From assembly GCA_049652745.1 (NCBI GenBank), contig JBASEY010000023.1, positions 248,001 to 312,000 on the forward strand: a stretch of 64,000 nucleotides of DNA, given 5' to 3'. Source of the DNA: JBASEY01 sp049652745. Lineage in GTDB: Bacteria; CSSED10-310. The first letter of the stretch is position 1, and each line of letters begins with the position of its first letter. Under the pieces are notes generated by a model. That model was given only the letters and a program-made list of their open reading frames with translations. It ran no database searches and had not been told where the DNA came from. Both the position numbers and the translations under genes were made by a program. Shown here piece by piece: positions 18,307 through 26,849 of the stretch.

Positions 18307-20196
18307 ATGGCAAACAAACAAAAACAAACAACAAATAACCCCTCAGCAGCAGAAGCTGAAAATACAAAAAAAATTCACAGCAGTAATCTGGATACACCTT
18401 GGTGGACAGATTTTAGTGAAGCAGAAATGACCAAAATGGTTGATGAATCATTGCGAAATACTACAGAAGGTCAGGTTGTGCAGGGAAAAGTGCTTCAAAT
18501 CAATGAAAAAGAAGTGCTTATCGATGTTGGATACAAATCCGAAGGAGCAATCCCGATAGAAGAATTCAGAAATAACATCGATGCCGGCACACTGAAAGTC
18601 GGAGGATTTGTCGATGTCTATCTTGACAAGACCGAAGACTTTGAAGGTCAGGTTGTTTTATCGAAAGAGAAAGCCGACAAAATTAAAATCTGGGATGAAA
18701 TCAGCGATCATTTTGAAAATAAGGAAGTCATTGAAGGTCGCGTAATAGACAGAATCAAGGGCGGCCTGACAGTTGACATTGGGGTCAGAGCATTCCTGCC
18801 TGGATCACAAATCGATATTCGTCCGGTGCGAGATCCGGAAAGACTGATCGGCCAAACTTTGAGAATGCGAGTGATCAAGCTGAATAAAAGGCGAGGTAAC
18901 ATTGTTCTGTCGAGACGTGTAATTTTGGAAGACGAACGACGGAATTTGAAAGAGAAAACATTGAATTCTCTTGAAGAAAACGCCATTGTAGAAGGACAGG
19001 TCAAAAATATCACTGAATATGGAGCTTTTATCGATCTAGGCGGTATTGATGGGTTGCTTCATATAACAGACATGTCCTGGGGCAGAATCAATCATCCGAA
19101 CGAACTGATATCGGTTGGACAGAAAATAAAGGTCAAAATTTTGAAGTTCGATCCGGAAACAGAAAGAGTTTCTCTCGGACTGAAACAGACCACTGAAGAT
19201 CCATGGGTAAAAGTGAGCGAACGATATCAAATTGGAACCAGGGTTGAGGGAAAGGTTATCAGCTTGACGGATTATGGTGCGTTTATTGAACTGGAAGAAG
19301 GCGTTGAAGGCTTGGTGCATGTGTCTGAAATGTCCTGGACAAAACGTGTTCGCCATCCTTCCAAAATTCTGAATATCGATGACACCATCGAAGCGGTTGT
19401 TCTTGATCTTGACCAAGAAAACAAACGCATAAGCTTGGGCATCAAACAGTGTGAAACCAATCCTTGGGATCTTGTCAAGATTAAATATCCTATCGGAAGT
19501 CGAGTAGTGGGTAAAATTCGAAATCTGACGAATTTCGGCGCTTTTATTGAACTGGAAGAAGGGATCGATGGGCTGATTCACATCAGTGATATGTCTTGGA
19601 CAAGGCGTATCAATCATCCGAATGAGCTGGTTAAAAAAGGTGATGAGCTTGAAGCCGTCGTGCTGGACATCGATGTAGAAAACGAGCGTCTTTCTTTGGG
19701 TCTGAAACAATTGTCGGAAAATCCCTGGAAAGAGGCGGAAAACCGTTTGTTTATCGGCAATAATGTCAAGGGAAAAATTGTTCGAATCACTGATTTCGGA
19801 GTATTTGTCGAATTGGAGGGCGGTGGAATTGAGGGATTGGTTCACATTTCCGAACTGGGAAAAGATAAGGAAGAATCCATCGAATCAGCGTATAAAGTCG
19901 GTGATGAACTGATCATGAAGATCATCAAAGTCGATGTTGAAGAAAGACGCATCAGCCTTTCAGTTCGTGCATATGAAGAGGAAATGGAGCGTTTGGAAGC
20001 CGATGATGGGATTGCCAGTCACGAAATAAAAATCGGTCGATCGACAATGGCAGATATCATCAATCAAGAGGCTTTGCTTCGGACGATTGGTTTTGAAACC
20101 AAGCCTTTGCCTGAATCTTCAGAGAATAAGGTCGAGGAAAAGAAAGCTGAAACCACGGGAGATGATTCCGAGGATACATCACCTGAAAACGCATAA
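18307..20196 (+). CDS. rpsA: 30S ribosomal protein S1
   Basis: The 629-residue protein has six S1 (OB-fold) RNA-binding domains. Each starts with a segment such as GQVVQGKVLQINEKEVLIDV, VIEGRVIDRIKGGLTVDIG, VEGQVKNITEYGAFIDLGG, VEGKVISLTDYGAFIEL, VVGKIRNLTNFGAFIEL and VKGKIVRITDFGVFVEL. Domains 3-6 carry the strong GLxHxxxxSW pattern. S1 delivers mRNA to the 30S subunit. The first 45 residues are a Lys/Gln/Asn-rich low-complexity extension and the last 40 an acidic tail (KVEEKKAETTGDDSEDT), making the protein longer than the E. coli form (557). AGGAGGT at about 18289-18295 is a strong ribosome binding site. Confidence 0.95.
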   Translation: MANKQKQTTNNPSAAEAENTKKIHSSNLDTPWWTDFSEAEMTKMVDESLRNTTEGQVVQGKVLQINEKEVLIDVGYKSEGAIPIEEFRNNIDAGTLKVGGFVDVYLDKTEDFEGQVVLSKEKADKIKIWDEISDHFENKEVIEGRVIDRIKGGLTVDIGVRAFLPGSQIDIRPVRDPERLIGQTLRMRVIKLNKRRGNIVLSRRVILEDERRNLKEKTLNSLEENAIVEGQVKNITEYGAFIDLGGIDGLLHITDMSWGRINHPNELISVGQKIKVKILKFDPETERVSLGLKQTTEDPWVKVSERYQIGTRVEGKVISLTDYGAFIELEEGVEGLVHVSEMSWTKRVRHPSKILNIDDTIEAVVLDLDQENKRISLGIKQCETNPWDLVKIKYPIGSRVVGKIRNLTNFGAFIELEEGIDGLIHISDMSWTRRINHPNELVKKGDELEAVVLDIDVENERLSLGLKQLSENPWKEAENRLFIGNNVKGKIVRITDFGVFVELEGGGIEGLVHISELGKDKEESIESAYKVGDELIMKIIKVDVEERRISLSVRAYEEEMERLEADDGIASHEIKIGRSTMADIINQEALLRTIGFETKPLPESSENKVEEKKAETTGDDSEDTSPENA

Positions 20197-20274
20197 GCCG
20201 ACATAGTTGTCAGCGTAATCCACTTAGGCGCTCAGATAAATAGTTATTACAATAGATAGTATGCTTGTAGGATA

Positions 20275-20346
20275 AAGGGCAGCCAGAATAGGCTGGATAA
20301 AGAGGTTTTTGCGAAACCTCTCAAAAAATTGCCTAAGGCAGCCCTT
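20275..20346 (+). ncRNA. Candidate structured RNA in the 394-base gap after rpsA
   Basis: This is the only gap above 300 bases (20197-20596). The outer arms AAGGGCAGCC (20275-20284) and GGCAGCCCTT (20337-20346) pair with one central A-A mismatch. Inside lies a perfect hairpin, AGAGGTTT / AAACCTCT around a TTGCG loop, followed by an A-rich strand. CAGCC / GGCTG (20280-20294) offers an alternative local hairpin. No T-run follows on either side, so it is not a normal terminator. It may be a small RNA, an rpsA 3'-end element or a DNA repeat; strand is not certain. The rest of the gap is AT-rich with a promoter at 20524. Confidence 0.35.
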
Positions 20347-20523
20347 CCATAGAATCAGCCAGTACATAGCAGTCCGCTCACCCAAACAGAAAAGGAAACC
20401 AGCTATTAAATTTTGAAAGATTTATTTTAAATATCTTATTACGAATTGAAGGAATAGTTTAATCCAGTCATCCAAAACAAAGGCAAAAGAGCAACGAATC
20501 AACTATCATTTGAATTTAGGCTC

Positions 20524-20552
20524 TTGAGATCGAGACAGAATTCTATTATACA
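20524..20552 (+). promoter_or_regulatory. Candidate sigma-70 promoter for the FGE-fold lipoprotein gene
   Basis: TTGAGA (20524-20529), 17-base spacer, TATACA (20547-20552). Predicted transcription starts about 38 bases before the chosen start codon at 20597. Confidence 0.4.
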
Positions 20553-20596
20553 AGGTCAAGAGATATTTTTGCCGGAATCACTATAGGGAGATGACA

Positions 20597-21490
20597 ATGA
20601 AACCGAGTGCAACTATCACCAAATGGATAATGTTTTGTTTGCCGTTGACTGTGCTGTCGACAATCGTTGGATGCGCCGGCGGCATGCAAGCCCATAGAAC
20701 GATCGCCAAAAACTGGGAAAATCCTCAACCGGGCAAAGAAGTAAAAATTAAAATTGATGACACAATTTCACTGGAAATGGTATTTGTCCCCAGCGGCACA
20801 TTCCAGATGGGTTCACCTAAAACAGATCGTATCAGAAGAGATGATGAAAAGCTGGTCCATGCCGTTGAACTGGACGGATTCTGGATGGGCAAGTTTGAGA
20901 TTACTCAAGCGCAATATGAAGCGATTACCGGTAAAAATCCCAGTAAATACAAAGGAAAAAACCTGCCGGTCGAAAAAGTGACCTGGAATGATGCCGTAGA
21001 ATTTTGTAAGTTGCTGTCGGAAAAAACGGAGCTTTCTTTCACGCTTCCAACGGAGGCTCAGTGGGAATATGCCTGTAGAGCAGGCAGCACTACTGTGTTT
21101 GCGTTTGGCGATTGCCTTGAAGCATCCGATGCCAATTTTGATGGCACTTATCCGCTTCGAACTTGCCCGAAAGGGGATTATTTGATGCAAACATGGGATG
21201 TCGGCTCAGGAAAACCTAATGCATGGGGATTATACGACATGCATGGCAATGTCTGGGAGTGGTGTTTGGACTGGTATGCAAAAGAATATAGCACTGACGC
21301 TTCCAGCCGAAATCCAACAGGTCCGATCGAAGGGGAAAATCGAGTATTCCGTGGTGGTTGTTGGAACAGCGATGCAGGTAATTGCAGGTCGGCGGCGCGC
21401 TTCAGCGCTTTACCGACAGCTTCAGGCGAAATCGTTGGATTCCGTGTCGCTCTGAACAACCCGGCCATTAAGCCCGGCTCTGCCGATTAA
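20597..21490 (+). CDS. Lipoprotein with formylglycine-generating-enzyme (SUMF1) fold
   Basis: I prefer ATG 20597: the GGGAG at 20586-20590 abuts the earlier ATG at 20591 but is well spaced from this one. The 297-residue product has a lipoprotein signal ending TIVGC (Cys26). Family motifs are FVPSGTFQMGS, KFEITQAQYEAI, PVEKVTWNDAVEFCKLLSE, LPTEAQWEYACRAG, NAWGLYDMHGNVWEWCLDWY and FRGGCWNSDAGNCRSAARFS. True FGEs use two Cys in a C-x4-C arrangement; here the two Cys in the last motif are spaced differently, so sulfatase activation is doubtful. Many proteins of this fold are ligand-binding or structural. No sulfatase gene is in the window. Confidence 0.8.
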   Translation: MKPSATITKWIMFCLPLTVLSTIVGCAGGMQAHRTIAKNWENPQPGKEVKIKIDDTISLEMVFVPSGTFQMGSPKTDRIRRDDEKLVHAVELDGFWMGKFEITQAQYEAITGKNPSKYKGKNLPVEKVTWNDAVEFCKLLSEKTELSFTLPTEAQWEYACRAGSTTVFAFGDCLEASDANFDGTYPLRTCPKGDYLMQTWDVGSGKPNAWGLYDMHGNVWEWCLDWYAKEYSTDASSRNPTGPIEGENRVFRGGCWNSDAGNCRSAARFSALPTASGEIVGFRVALNNPAIKPGSAD

Positions 21491-21528
21491 TTTTTATAGA
21501 ACCGAAAAAAATATGATCCCCTAAAAAT

Positions 21529-22581
21529 TTATCGGGGAACCTTACCTACCGGCGCGAGATAAATCACAAATTCTTCTTTACCATCTAGACCCAAAAACGC
21601 ATCCGTCTTTTCCTGATGATAGGAACCGACCGCACAGGTTCCACACCCTATCGCCTCACAGGCTAAATAGAGGTTCTGACAAACATGGCCTGCATCTAAA
21701 AGTATAATTTTATGTGAGGCTATCGAGTAGCGCCATTCAGTACGATAGGGAATACAGCTCCAGAAAAAGCACACAGCACACTCCCCGACAAATCGTTGGC
21801 CGACCCCGCAAATGATCAATTGACGTTTCAGATCCGAAGACTCAAAACAGAGTTCCAGCGCGTGTTCAAGGAACAGATAACGATATACTCCCGGTCGTAA
21901 ACCAACGACATTGTTGACAGCGATATAAGTTTCAAAAGGATGGCGAGCGCCTGCGGAAGGAACGGTACGTATCGTCACCCGCCCGTCGGCCAATACTTTT
22001 TTAAGCCCTTGAGTACTCCATAAGAGGAAAGCCAATTCCTCAAGAGTCAAAGGTTCGTCAGTATATTTACGCCGACTCTCTCTGTCACGAATGATGGTAA
22101 AAAGATCGTTTTTCTGTAGTGTTTTTGCTTCGGCTTCCGGTAATTTGATAATGGCGGCGTTTTCTGCCGTTGACTTCTGAACTGGAGGCCAAGGTTTTTC
22201 CAGTGACTGATCGCTCATGGGTTTTTCCCGTGTCAGCCATTCTTTCAAAATATCACGGTTGATCGCTGTCTGTTGAACAGCATCTTCTCGAATTTTTCTG
22301 TGTTTTTCCATAAGACAAGGCATGCTGTCCAGGATGCCTTGAATTCGGCTGATCGAGACATTCAGTAGATCCTTCTTGACAGGTCGAGCCGCCTCGACGT
22401 CGGGTATAATTTTATCACGATCATGTCGGGTGAAAATCGCCAGAAATGCGTCCGCTTGTTCTTGATCAGCGCCGGCAATACAAATTATCAGATCGGGCAT
22501 AAGATCACGGTCAAACAACTCACTAAAAAAGACATGCTGTTCGTGCTTGTCAAACGCAGCAATATGTTGCAGAATTTCCAT
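21529..22581 (-). CDS. SagB-type nitroreductase with N-terminal extension
   Basis: The 350-residue protein has a C-terminal (about 155-350) FMN-dependent nitroreductase domain of the SagB/ThcOx type: RRKYTDEPLTLEELAFLLWS, then TVPSAGARHPFETYIAVNNV, LRPGVYRY and LLDAGHVCQNLYLACEAIGC. SagB enzymes oxidise azolines in peptide natural products, but this branch is often found alone with unknown substrates. Residues 1-150 are a separate domain I do not recognise, with PDLIICIAGADQEQADAFL and a helical region containing a Cys. The gene converges on the upstream lipoprotein gene and is divergent from the metal transporter. No precursor peptide or cyclodehydratase gene is nearby. Confidence 0.75.
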   Translation of the reverse strand: MEILQHIAAFDKHEQHVFFSELFDRDLMPDLIICIAGADQEQADAFLAIFTRHDRDKIIPDVEAARPVKKDLLNVSISRIQGILDSMPCLMEKHRKIREDAVQQTAINRDILKEWLTREKPMSDQSLEKPWPPVQKSTAENAAIIKLPEAEAKTLQKNDLFTIIRDRESRRKYTDEPLTLEELAFLLWSTQGLKKVLADGRVTIRTVPSAGARHPFETYIAVNNVVGLRPGVYRYLFLEHALELCFESSDLKRQLIICGVGQRFVGECAVCFFWSCIPYRTEWRYSIASHKIILLDAGHVCQNLYLACEAIGCGTCAVGSYHQEKTDAFLGLDGKEEFVIYLAPVGKVPR

Positions 22582-22601
22582 TGATTAAACCTCCGCTTGG
22601 G

Positions 22602-22615
22602 CGGCCGATCGGCCG
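22602..22615. promoter_or_regulatory. Perfect 14-base palindrome between divergent genes
   Basis: CGGCCGATCGGCCG reads identically on both strands. It lies 21 bases upstream of the SagB-type gene start and 151 bases from the transporter start, where a repressor or activator could act on the divergent pair. No regulator gene is adjacent, so function is a guess. Confidence 0.25.
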
Positions 22616-22765
22616 ACAATATCGACACTTTATAGCGTAAACCCTTGATTTGTTCAAATGCTTTAAAAGCGTGAATGCGACTAACCGATGAATTGTTAGA
22701 CTTGAAACATCAACTTTTTTATACTGTCATGTCGTTCTTTTCGCGTAGAAAGGAGGTCGAATAGG

Positions 22766-23638
22766 TTGAACACGATGGTTTTTGCTTTCAGTATGACGTT
22801 ATTGGCCGGCATGGCGACAGGAGTAGGCAGTTTGATCGCGTTCTTTGCCGACCGAACCAACTACCGTTTTCTATCCATATCCACAGGTTTTTCCGCCGGG
22901 GTCATGCTGTATGTTTCGTTTGTAGAAATTTTTAACAAAGGCTATCAGGCTTTGGTCTCTACATATAGCCATTCACATGCGCAGTGGATCAATGCCGGGT
23001 CCTTTTTTGCCGGTATAGCTCTGATTGCCGCGATTGACGCTTTGATACCGTCTACAGAAAATCCTCATCATGTGCGAAGCGAATCCCAGACCGCCGAACT
23101 GCATTGTCACGAAATTGGGGACAATACATCGCCGACATCGTCATCGAAGAATAAAGATTGTCAAGATCGGTTGATGCGTACCGGTCTCTTCACTGCTCTG
23201 GCAATCGGGATACACAATTTTCCGGAAGGCTTGGTCACCTTTCTGGCAGCATTACATGATCCCAAACTTGGTGTGGCGATAGCTATTGCAGTTGCACTGC
23301 ACAATATTCCTGAGGGCATCAGTGTATCAGTCCCGATTTTTTATGCTACTGGAGACAGAAAAAAAGCATTGGTATGGTCATTTCTGAGCGGCCTTGCCGA
23401 GCCGGTGGGGGCACTTATTGCCTATGTAGCGCTGCGCCTGGCGGTGGGTGACTCTACCGGAGTCATATCTCCGCATTACATGGGTATTCTATTTGGGGGA
23501 GTAGCGGGAATTATGGTCTTTATCAGCCTTGATGAGTTGCTGCCGACCAGCCGAGCTTTTGGAAAAGGGCATGACAGCCTGATCGGCCTTATTGCCGGAA
23601 TGGTGGTCATGGCTTTTAGCCTCTTGATCATGAATTAA
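22766..23638 (+). CDS. zupT: ZIP-family divalent metal transporter, ZupT-like
   Basis: The start is TTG 22766: AGGAGG at 22751-22756 is ideally spaced from it, while the in-frame ATG at 22775 is too far. The 290-residue protein has about eight hydrophobic helices. Two metal-binding helices carry HNFPEG (150-155) and HNIPEG (179-184), the signature of ZIP/ZupT transporters that import zinc, iron or other divalent ions. A His-rich cytoplasmic loop (about 100-118, including HH and HCH) lies between helices 3 and 4. Regulation is unknown; only the palindrome at 22602 is seen upstream. Confidence 0.9.
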   Translation: MNTMVFAFSMTLLAGMATGVGSLIAFFADRTNYRFLSISTGFSAGVMLYVSFVEIFNKGYQALVSTYSHSHAQWINAGSFFAGIALIAAIDALIPSTENPHHVRSESQTAELHCHEIGDNTSPTSSSKNKDCQDRLMRTGLFTALAIGIHNFPEGLVTFLAALHDPKLGVAIAIAVALHNIPEGISVSVPIFYATGDRKKALVWSFLSGLAEPVGALIAYVALRLAVGDSTGVISPHYMGILFGGVAGIMVFISLDELLPTSRAFGKGHDSLIGLIAGMVVMAFSLLIMN

Positions 23639-23873
23639 CACTGCTAAAGAGCTCGTTAAACAATCGATGATGAGCATAACTGCGCTTTTCTCGGTCAAAT
23701 TGCAAAACAAATGTCTGCTCACGATCGACTAATCGAGGTGACAGTGCTATATTGACAACCGGTTGGTCCGGCCTTCGGACTTGACAGGGTCGACATGGTT
23801 GCACATGCTTTTTTATCTACAGATTCACTTGTTAGGCTCAATAATTCTTGAAAAATGATAAGAGGATTACGGA

Positions 23874-24878
23874 ATGAACGGTACACTTTCTACGGCATTG
23901 ATCGGATACGGGCATTGGGGACCCAATATTGCCAGGCATATCGATAAAAACAAGCGTATGACATTGGAAAGCATTTGTGACAACAGACCGGACAGGCTTG
24001 CTGCAGCTCAAGCAGTTTATACCGATAGGGTGCAGTTCGAAACGGATTACCGCACAGTTCTACAAAACCCCCGTATTCAAGCCGTAGCTATCGCTGTAGA
24101 AACGGAAAAACATGATGCCGTCGTGAAAGAGGCTCTTGATGCGAAAAAGCACGTTTACATCGAAAAGCCGTTCACATCCTCCGTAGCAAGCGCTGTTGCA
24201 TTGGCCAGACAAGCGCGTGAGCTTCGTCTGGTGATACATGTCAACCACATCATGATTTTTCATCCAGGAATAAAGAAAATAAAAGAATTATTGGATTCCG
24301 GTGAATTAGGAGAATTGCTCTATATTGAAGCAATGCGTATGAATCTTGGCAGAATAAGAAATGATGTCAGCGTTTTATGGGATTTGGGCATTCATGATTT
24401 ATCGGTTATCGATTACCTGGTTAACGGTCGAGAACCAAAAGATATTTATGCAGTCGGTGATAGAAAGTACAGCAATACTGAGTCTATTACTTTTTTGACA
24501 CTGAAATTCGATGATTTTATTGCCCATATCAGATCAAGTTGGATTTCGCCGGTGAAAGAGCGAAAGCTTATAATTGCAGGCACACGAAAAATGGCGGTCT
24601 TTGACGAGACCAAACCTTCTGAAAACCTTGTCATTCATGACACAGGTATCGAGGTCGTTTCAGGAGACCATCCAGGTCAAAACAATTATCGTGTTGCTGA
24701 GCGATTAGGGGGATGCTGTATAGCCGAATTTCCCATCCAGGATGCTTTATATAATTCTATCGATCATTTTGCTTCGATGATACTCGATGGAAAGCCTTCG
24801 ATTTCCGGTCCGGATCAAGCGATACGCTTGCAGAAAATACTTGAAAAAGCTGATATGTTGATGACTTGTTATAGGTAG
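23874..24878 (+). CDS. Gfo/Idh/MocA family oxidoreductase
   Basis: The 334-residue protein has an N-terminal Rossmann domain with GYGHWG (11-16) and the conserved EKPF (97-100) at the NAD(P)-sugar interface. LWDLGIHDLSVIDYLVNG matches the C-terminal alpha/beta domain with the catalytic His position. Relatives are sugar or inositol dehydrogenases and the UDP-sugar 3-dehydrogenases of surface polysaccharide synthesis. The substrate cannot be told. RBS AGAGGA precedes ATG 23874. It ends 6 bases before the first of two large GTPase genes, which suggests one operon; no functional link is evident. Confidence 0.85.
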   Translation: MNGTLSTALIGYGHWGPNIARHIDKNKRMTLESICDNRPDRLAAAQAVYTDRVQFETDYRTVLQNPRIQAVAIAVETEKHDAVVKEALDAKKHVYIEKPFTSSVASAVALARQARELRLVIHVNHIMIFHPGIKKIKELLDSGELGELLYIEAMRMNLGRIRNDVSVLWDLGIHDLSVIDYLVNGREPKDIYAVGDRKYSNTESITFLTLKFDDFIAHIRSSWISPVKERKLIIAGTRKMAVFDETKPSENLVIHDTGIEVVSGDHPGQNNYRVAERLGGCCIAEFPIQDALYNSIDHFASMILDGKPSISGPDQAIRLQKILEKADMLMTCYR

Positions 24879-24884
24879 TATGCG

Positions 24885-26849
24885 TTGAACACTGATCATC
24901 TTCGGGAAAATTTAACTGCGATTCGCCTGGCCGTCTCGGTTTTGCATGAGCGCCTTGTTTTACAGACAGATATCGAAATCGATACTTTTTCACGTGTTTT
25001 AGATACAAAATTCCTCTTACCGCTGGACCCGGATTATCCGTTGATGGTTGCTATCACCGGAAGCGGAAGTTCAGGTAAATCTTCTTTGTTCAATGCACTT
25101 TTATCCAGCAATATCAGCGTCGTTAAAGCAAAGGCAGGCCTGAGTCGGCGTGTTTTGGTCGGTATTCATCCAAATATTTTAAAGAGGAAAGATATACTGG
25201 AAAATTTGTTTGAGGCTTTCGGCGCCGCTCCACAACCATTGGGATCCCAAAATGAACTGACCAAACCAGGGGAACCGAAATATGTTGCCAATGACGATGT
25301 GCCACCACATCTTGTATTGCTGGACACGCCGGATTTCGATACAGGAGATCAATATGATTTCGCTAATAGAAACTATGCCAAGCCGGTCCTGGAAGCCAGT
25401 GACGTTTTGATTTATATCTTCACCAATGCCAATTACAACAATCGTCAAAACACAGTTTTTATCCGAAATGTGACCAGAGATATCGGGCGCAGAAAGCTGC
25501 TGCTGGTCTACAGGTGTTCACGCGCCTTTTCGGAGGATGAAGTTATTGAACATGCTACGGTCGTAGCCCGCAATATTTATGATGATAATTATCAACAATG
25601 GCTTTTAGGGGTCTATCGAGCTGATGAAGAAGACCGTGTCGCTCTCGGCGAAGAATTTATGAATATTCGTCCGGTTGGAAGCTACTCAGATATTCAAAAG
25701 GTTTTAAAATCGCTGGATCGAGTTCAGACTCGGCATGAATTTATGAGTTCTGCATTACTGGATATTTACCGCGATGCTGAAGAGACGCTTCGAGCTGCGA
25801 AGATAGAACGTATTCGAATCGAAATTTATCGAGATGTTGTCAGAATAGCGACCAGTTGGGCCGTAGCTGATGCGTTAAAGGCATTTCCCCAAAGAATGCT
25901 TTTGGAACTATTTCTAAAAATATGGAATAAACAGCAGCCTGGATATATCAAAGTCCTTAAATTCGCGGGTAAGGTGACAGCCTGGCCGGCAGAAAAGGTT
26001 CTGCAAATAATTCGAAAAAACAAATCAAAGACAGCGGACACGATTGAAATCACTGATGATAGTTCGGACATGCAGTATAGAAACAGCCTGATTTCCGCCG
26101 CCAACACTTTGCTGAATCGGCTTTCATCAAAAGAAATCACTGTCCAAACAACGACTTCAGATGATGTAACGACTGACTTGATCAGAAAAATTGACCTTTT
26201 ACAGAGTATGTCGAGCGTAAAGAATATAAACCTTCCGCATTATGAAAAGACTGATAAAAAATTGTTCACCTTTTTTGTACCAAGGCCGGAACCTTATTTA
26301 TTGTTAGAAAAGGCTAGAGAAAAAAAGGAACTCTGGGAAGATATCCTGCAAAATATGACTGATACGATACTGAGCTCAACAGGCTTGTCGGAAGAGTTTA
26401 CCGATCAACTCAAAAGAATAGCTCGCGATTTCAGATCGAATATGACTTATGGTCAGGTTTTCAGGGAATTGGCCACAGCGAGTTTGACGACTTTTCCTGC
26501 CGTGAGCGCAGTAACGTATATTTTTTTGACAGGAGATCCAGTTGTCGGGGCGCCGAATATTTTCGCAGCGTTGAGCGGCCTGTTTGGTTTGAATGATTTG
26601 ATAGCCACTGTCAGCATCCCTGCCGCTTTGGGCTTGAATGAACTGGACAGAAAAAACCTGGAAAGCTTGCTTGCCAAGGTCTATCAAGCTTGGTTCAAAG
26701 AAAAAGAAGATGCGATTGAATCGAATATGTTGCATCACGTTTCAGGCAGGATTATCGATTCAATCGATGCCATTCTAAATCAAACGACAAAACCTGTCGA
26801 TGAGCTGTCCTCCGCGCTGGATAATCTGAAAAAAGAAGATCAAATATGA
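24885..26849 (+). CDS. Large GTPase-like protein A with degenerate G4 motif
   Basis: The 654-residue protein begins with TTG 24885, only 6 bases after the preceding stop; the nearest ATG is closed by a stop. G1 is GSGSSGKSS (59-67) and G3 is DTPDFDTGD (from 147). The strand where G4 (NKxD) should lie reads LLLVYRCSRAF (Tyr209 to Ser212), lacking both specificity residues. A long helical region follows. Residues about 530-585 hold hydrophobic stretches (TTFPAVSAVTYIFLTG, SGLFGLNDLIATVSIPAALG) that could insert in a membrane, then a helical tail. The layout is dynamin-like or similar to membrane-associated P-loop GTPases, but I cannot assign a named family. The next gene, also a GTPase, overlaps it by four bases. 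Confidence 0.7.
   Translation: MNTDHLRENLTAIRLAVSVLHERLVLQTDIEIDTFSRVLDTKFLLPLDPDYPLMVAITGSGSSGKSSLFNALLSSNISVVKAKAGLSRRVLVGIHPNILKRKDILENLFEAFGAAPQPLGSQNELTKPGEPKYVANDDVPPHLVLLDTPDFDTGDQYDFANRNYAKPVLEASDVLIYIFTNANYNNRQNTVFIRNVTRDIGRRKLLLVYRCSRAFSEDEVIEHATVVARNIYDDNYQQWLLGVYRADEEDRVALGEEFMNIRPVGSYSDIQKVLKSLDRVQTRHEFMSSALLDIYRDAEETLRAAKIERIRIEIYRDVVRIATSWAVADALKAFPQRMLLELFLKIWNKQQPGYIKVLKFAGKVTAWPAEKVLQIIRKNKSKTADTIEITDDSSDMQYRNSLISAANTLLNRLSSKEITVQTTTSDDVTTDLIRKIDLLQSMSSVKNINLPHYEKTDKKLFTFFVPRPEPYLLLEKAREKKELWEDILQNMTDTILSSTGLSEEFTDQLKRIARDFRSNMTYGQVFRELATASLTTFPAVSAVTYIFLTGDPVVGAPNIFAALSGLFGLNDLIATVSIPAALGLNELDRKNLESLLAKVYQAWFKEKEDAIESNMLHHVSGRIIDSIDAILNQTTKPVDELSSALDNLKKEDQI

Noticed and set aside
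20301..20338. Hairpin plus A-rich tail resembling a preQ1-I riboswitch
   Set aside because: The hairpin is fully paired through what should be the open loop that forms the pseudoknot, and the nearest downstream gene has no queuosine link.
20578..20591. TCACTATAGGGAGA resembling the downstream half of a T7 promoter
   Set aside because: Only the initiation half matches; the upstream recognition half (TAATACGAC) matches at about 3 of 9 positions. It is best read as the ribosome binding site region of the following gene.
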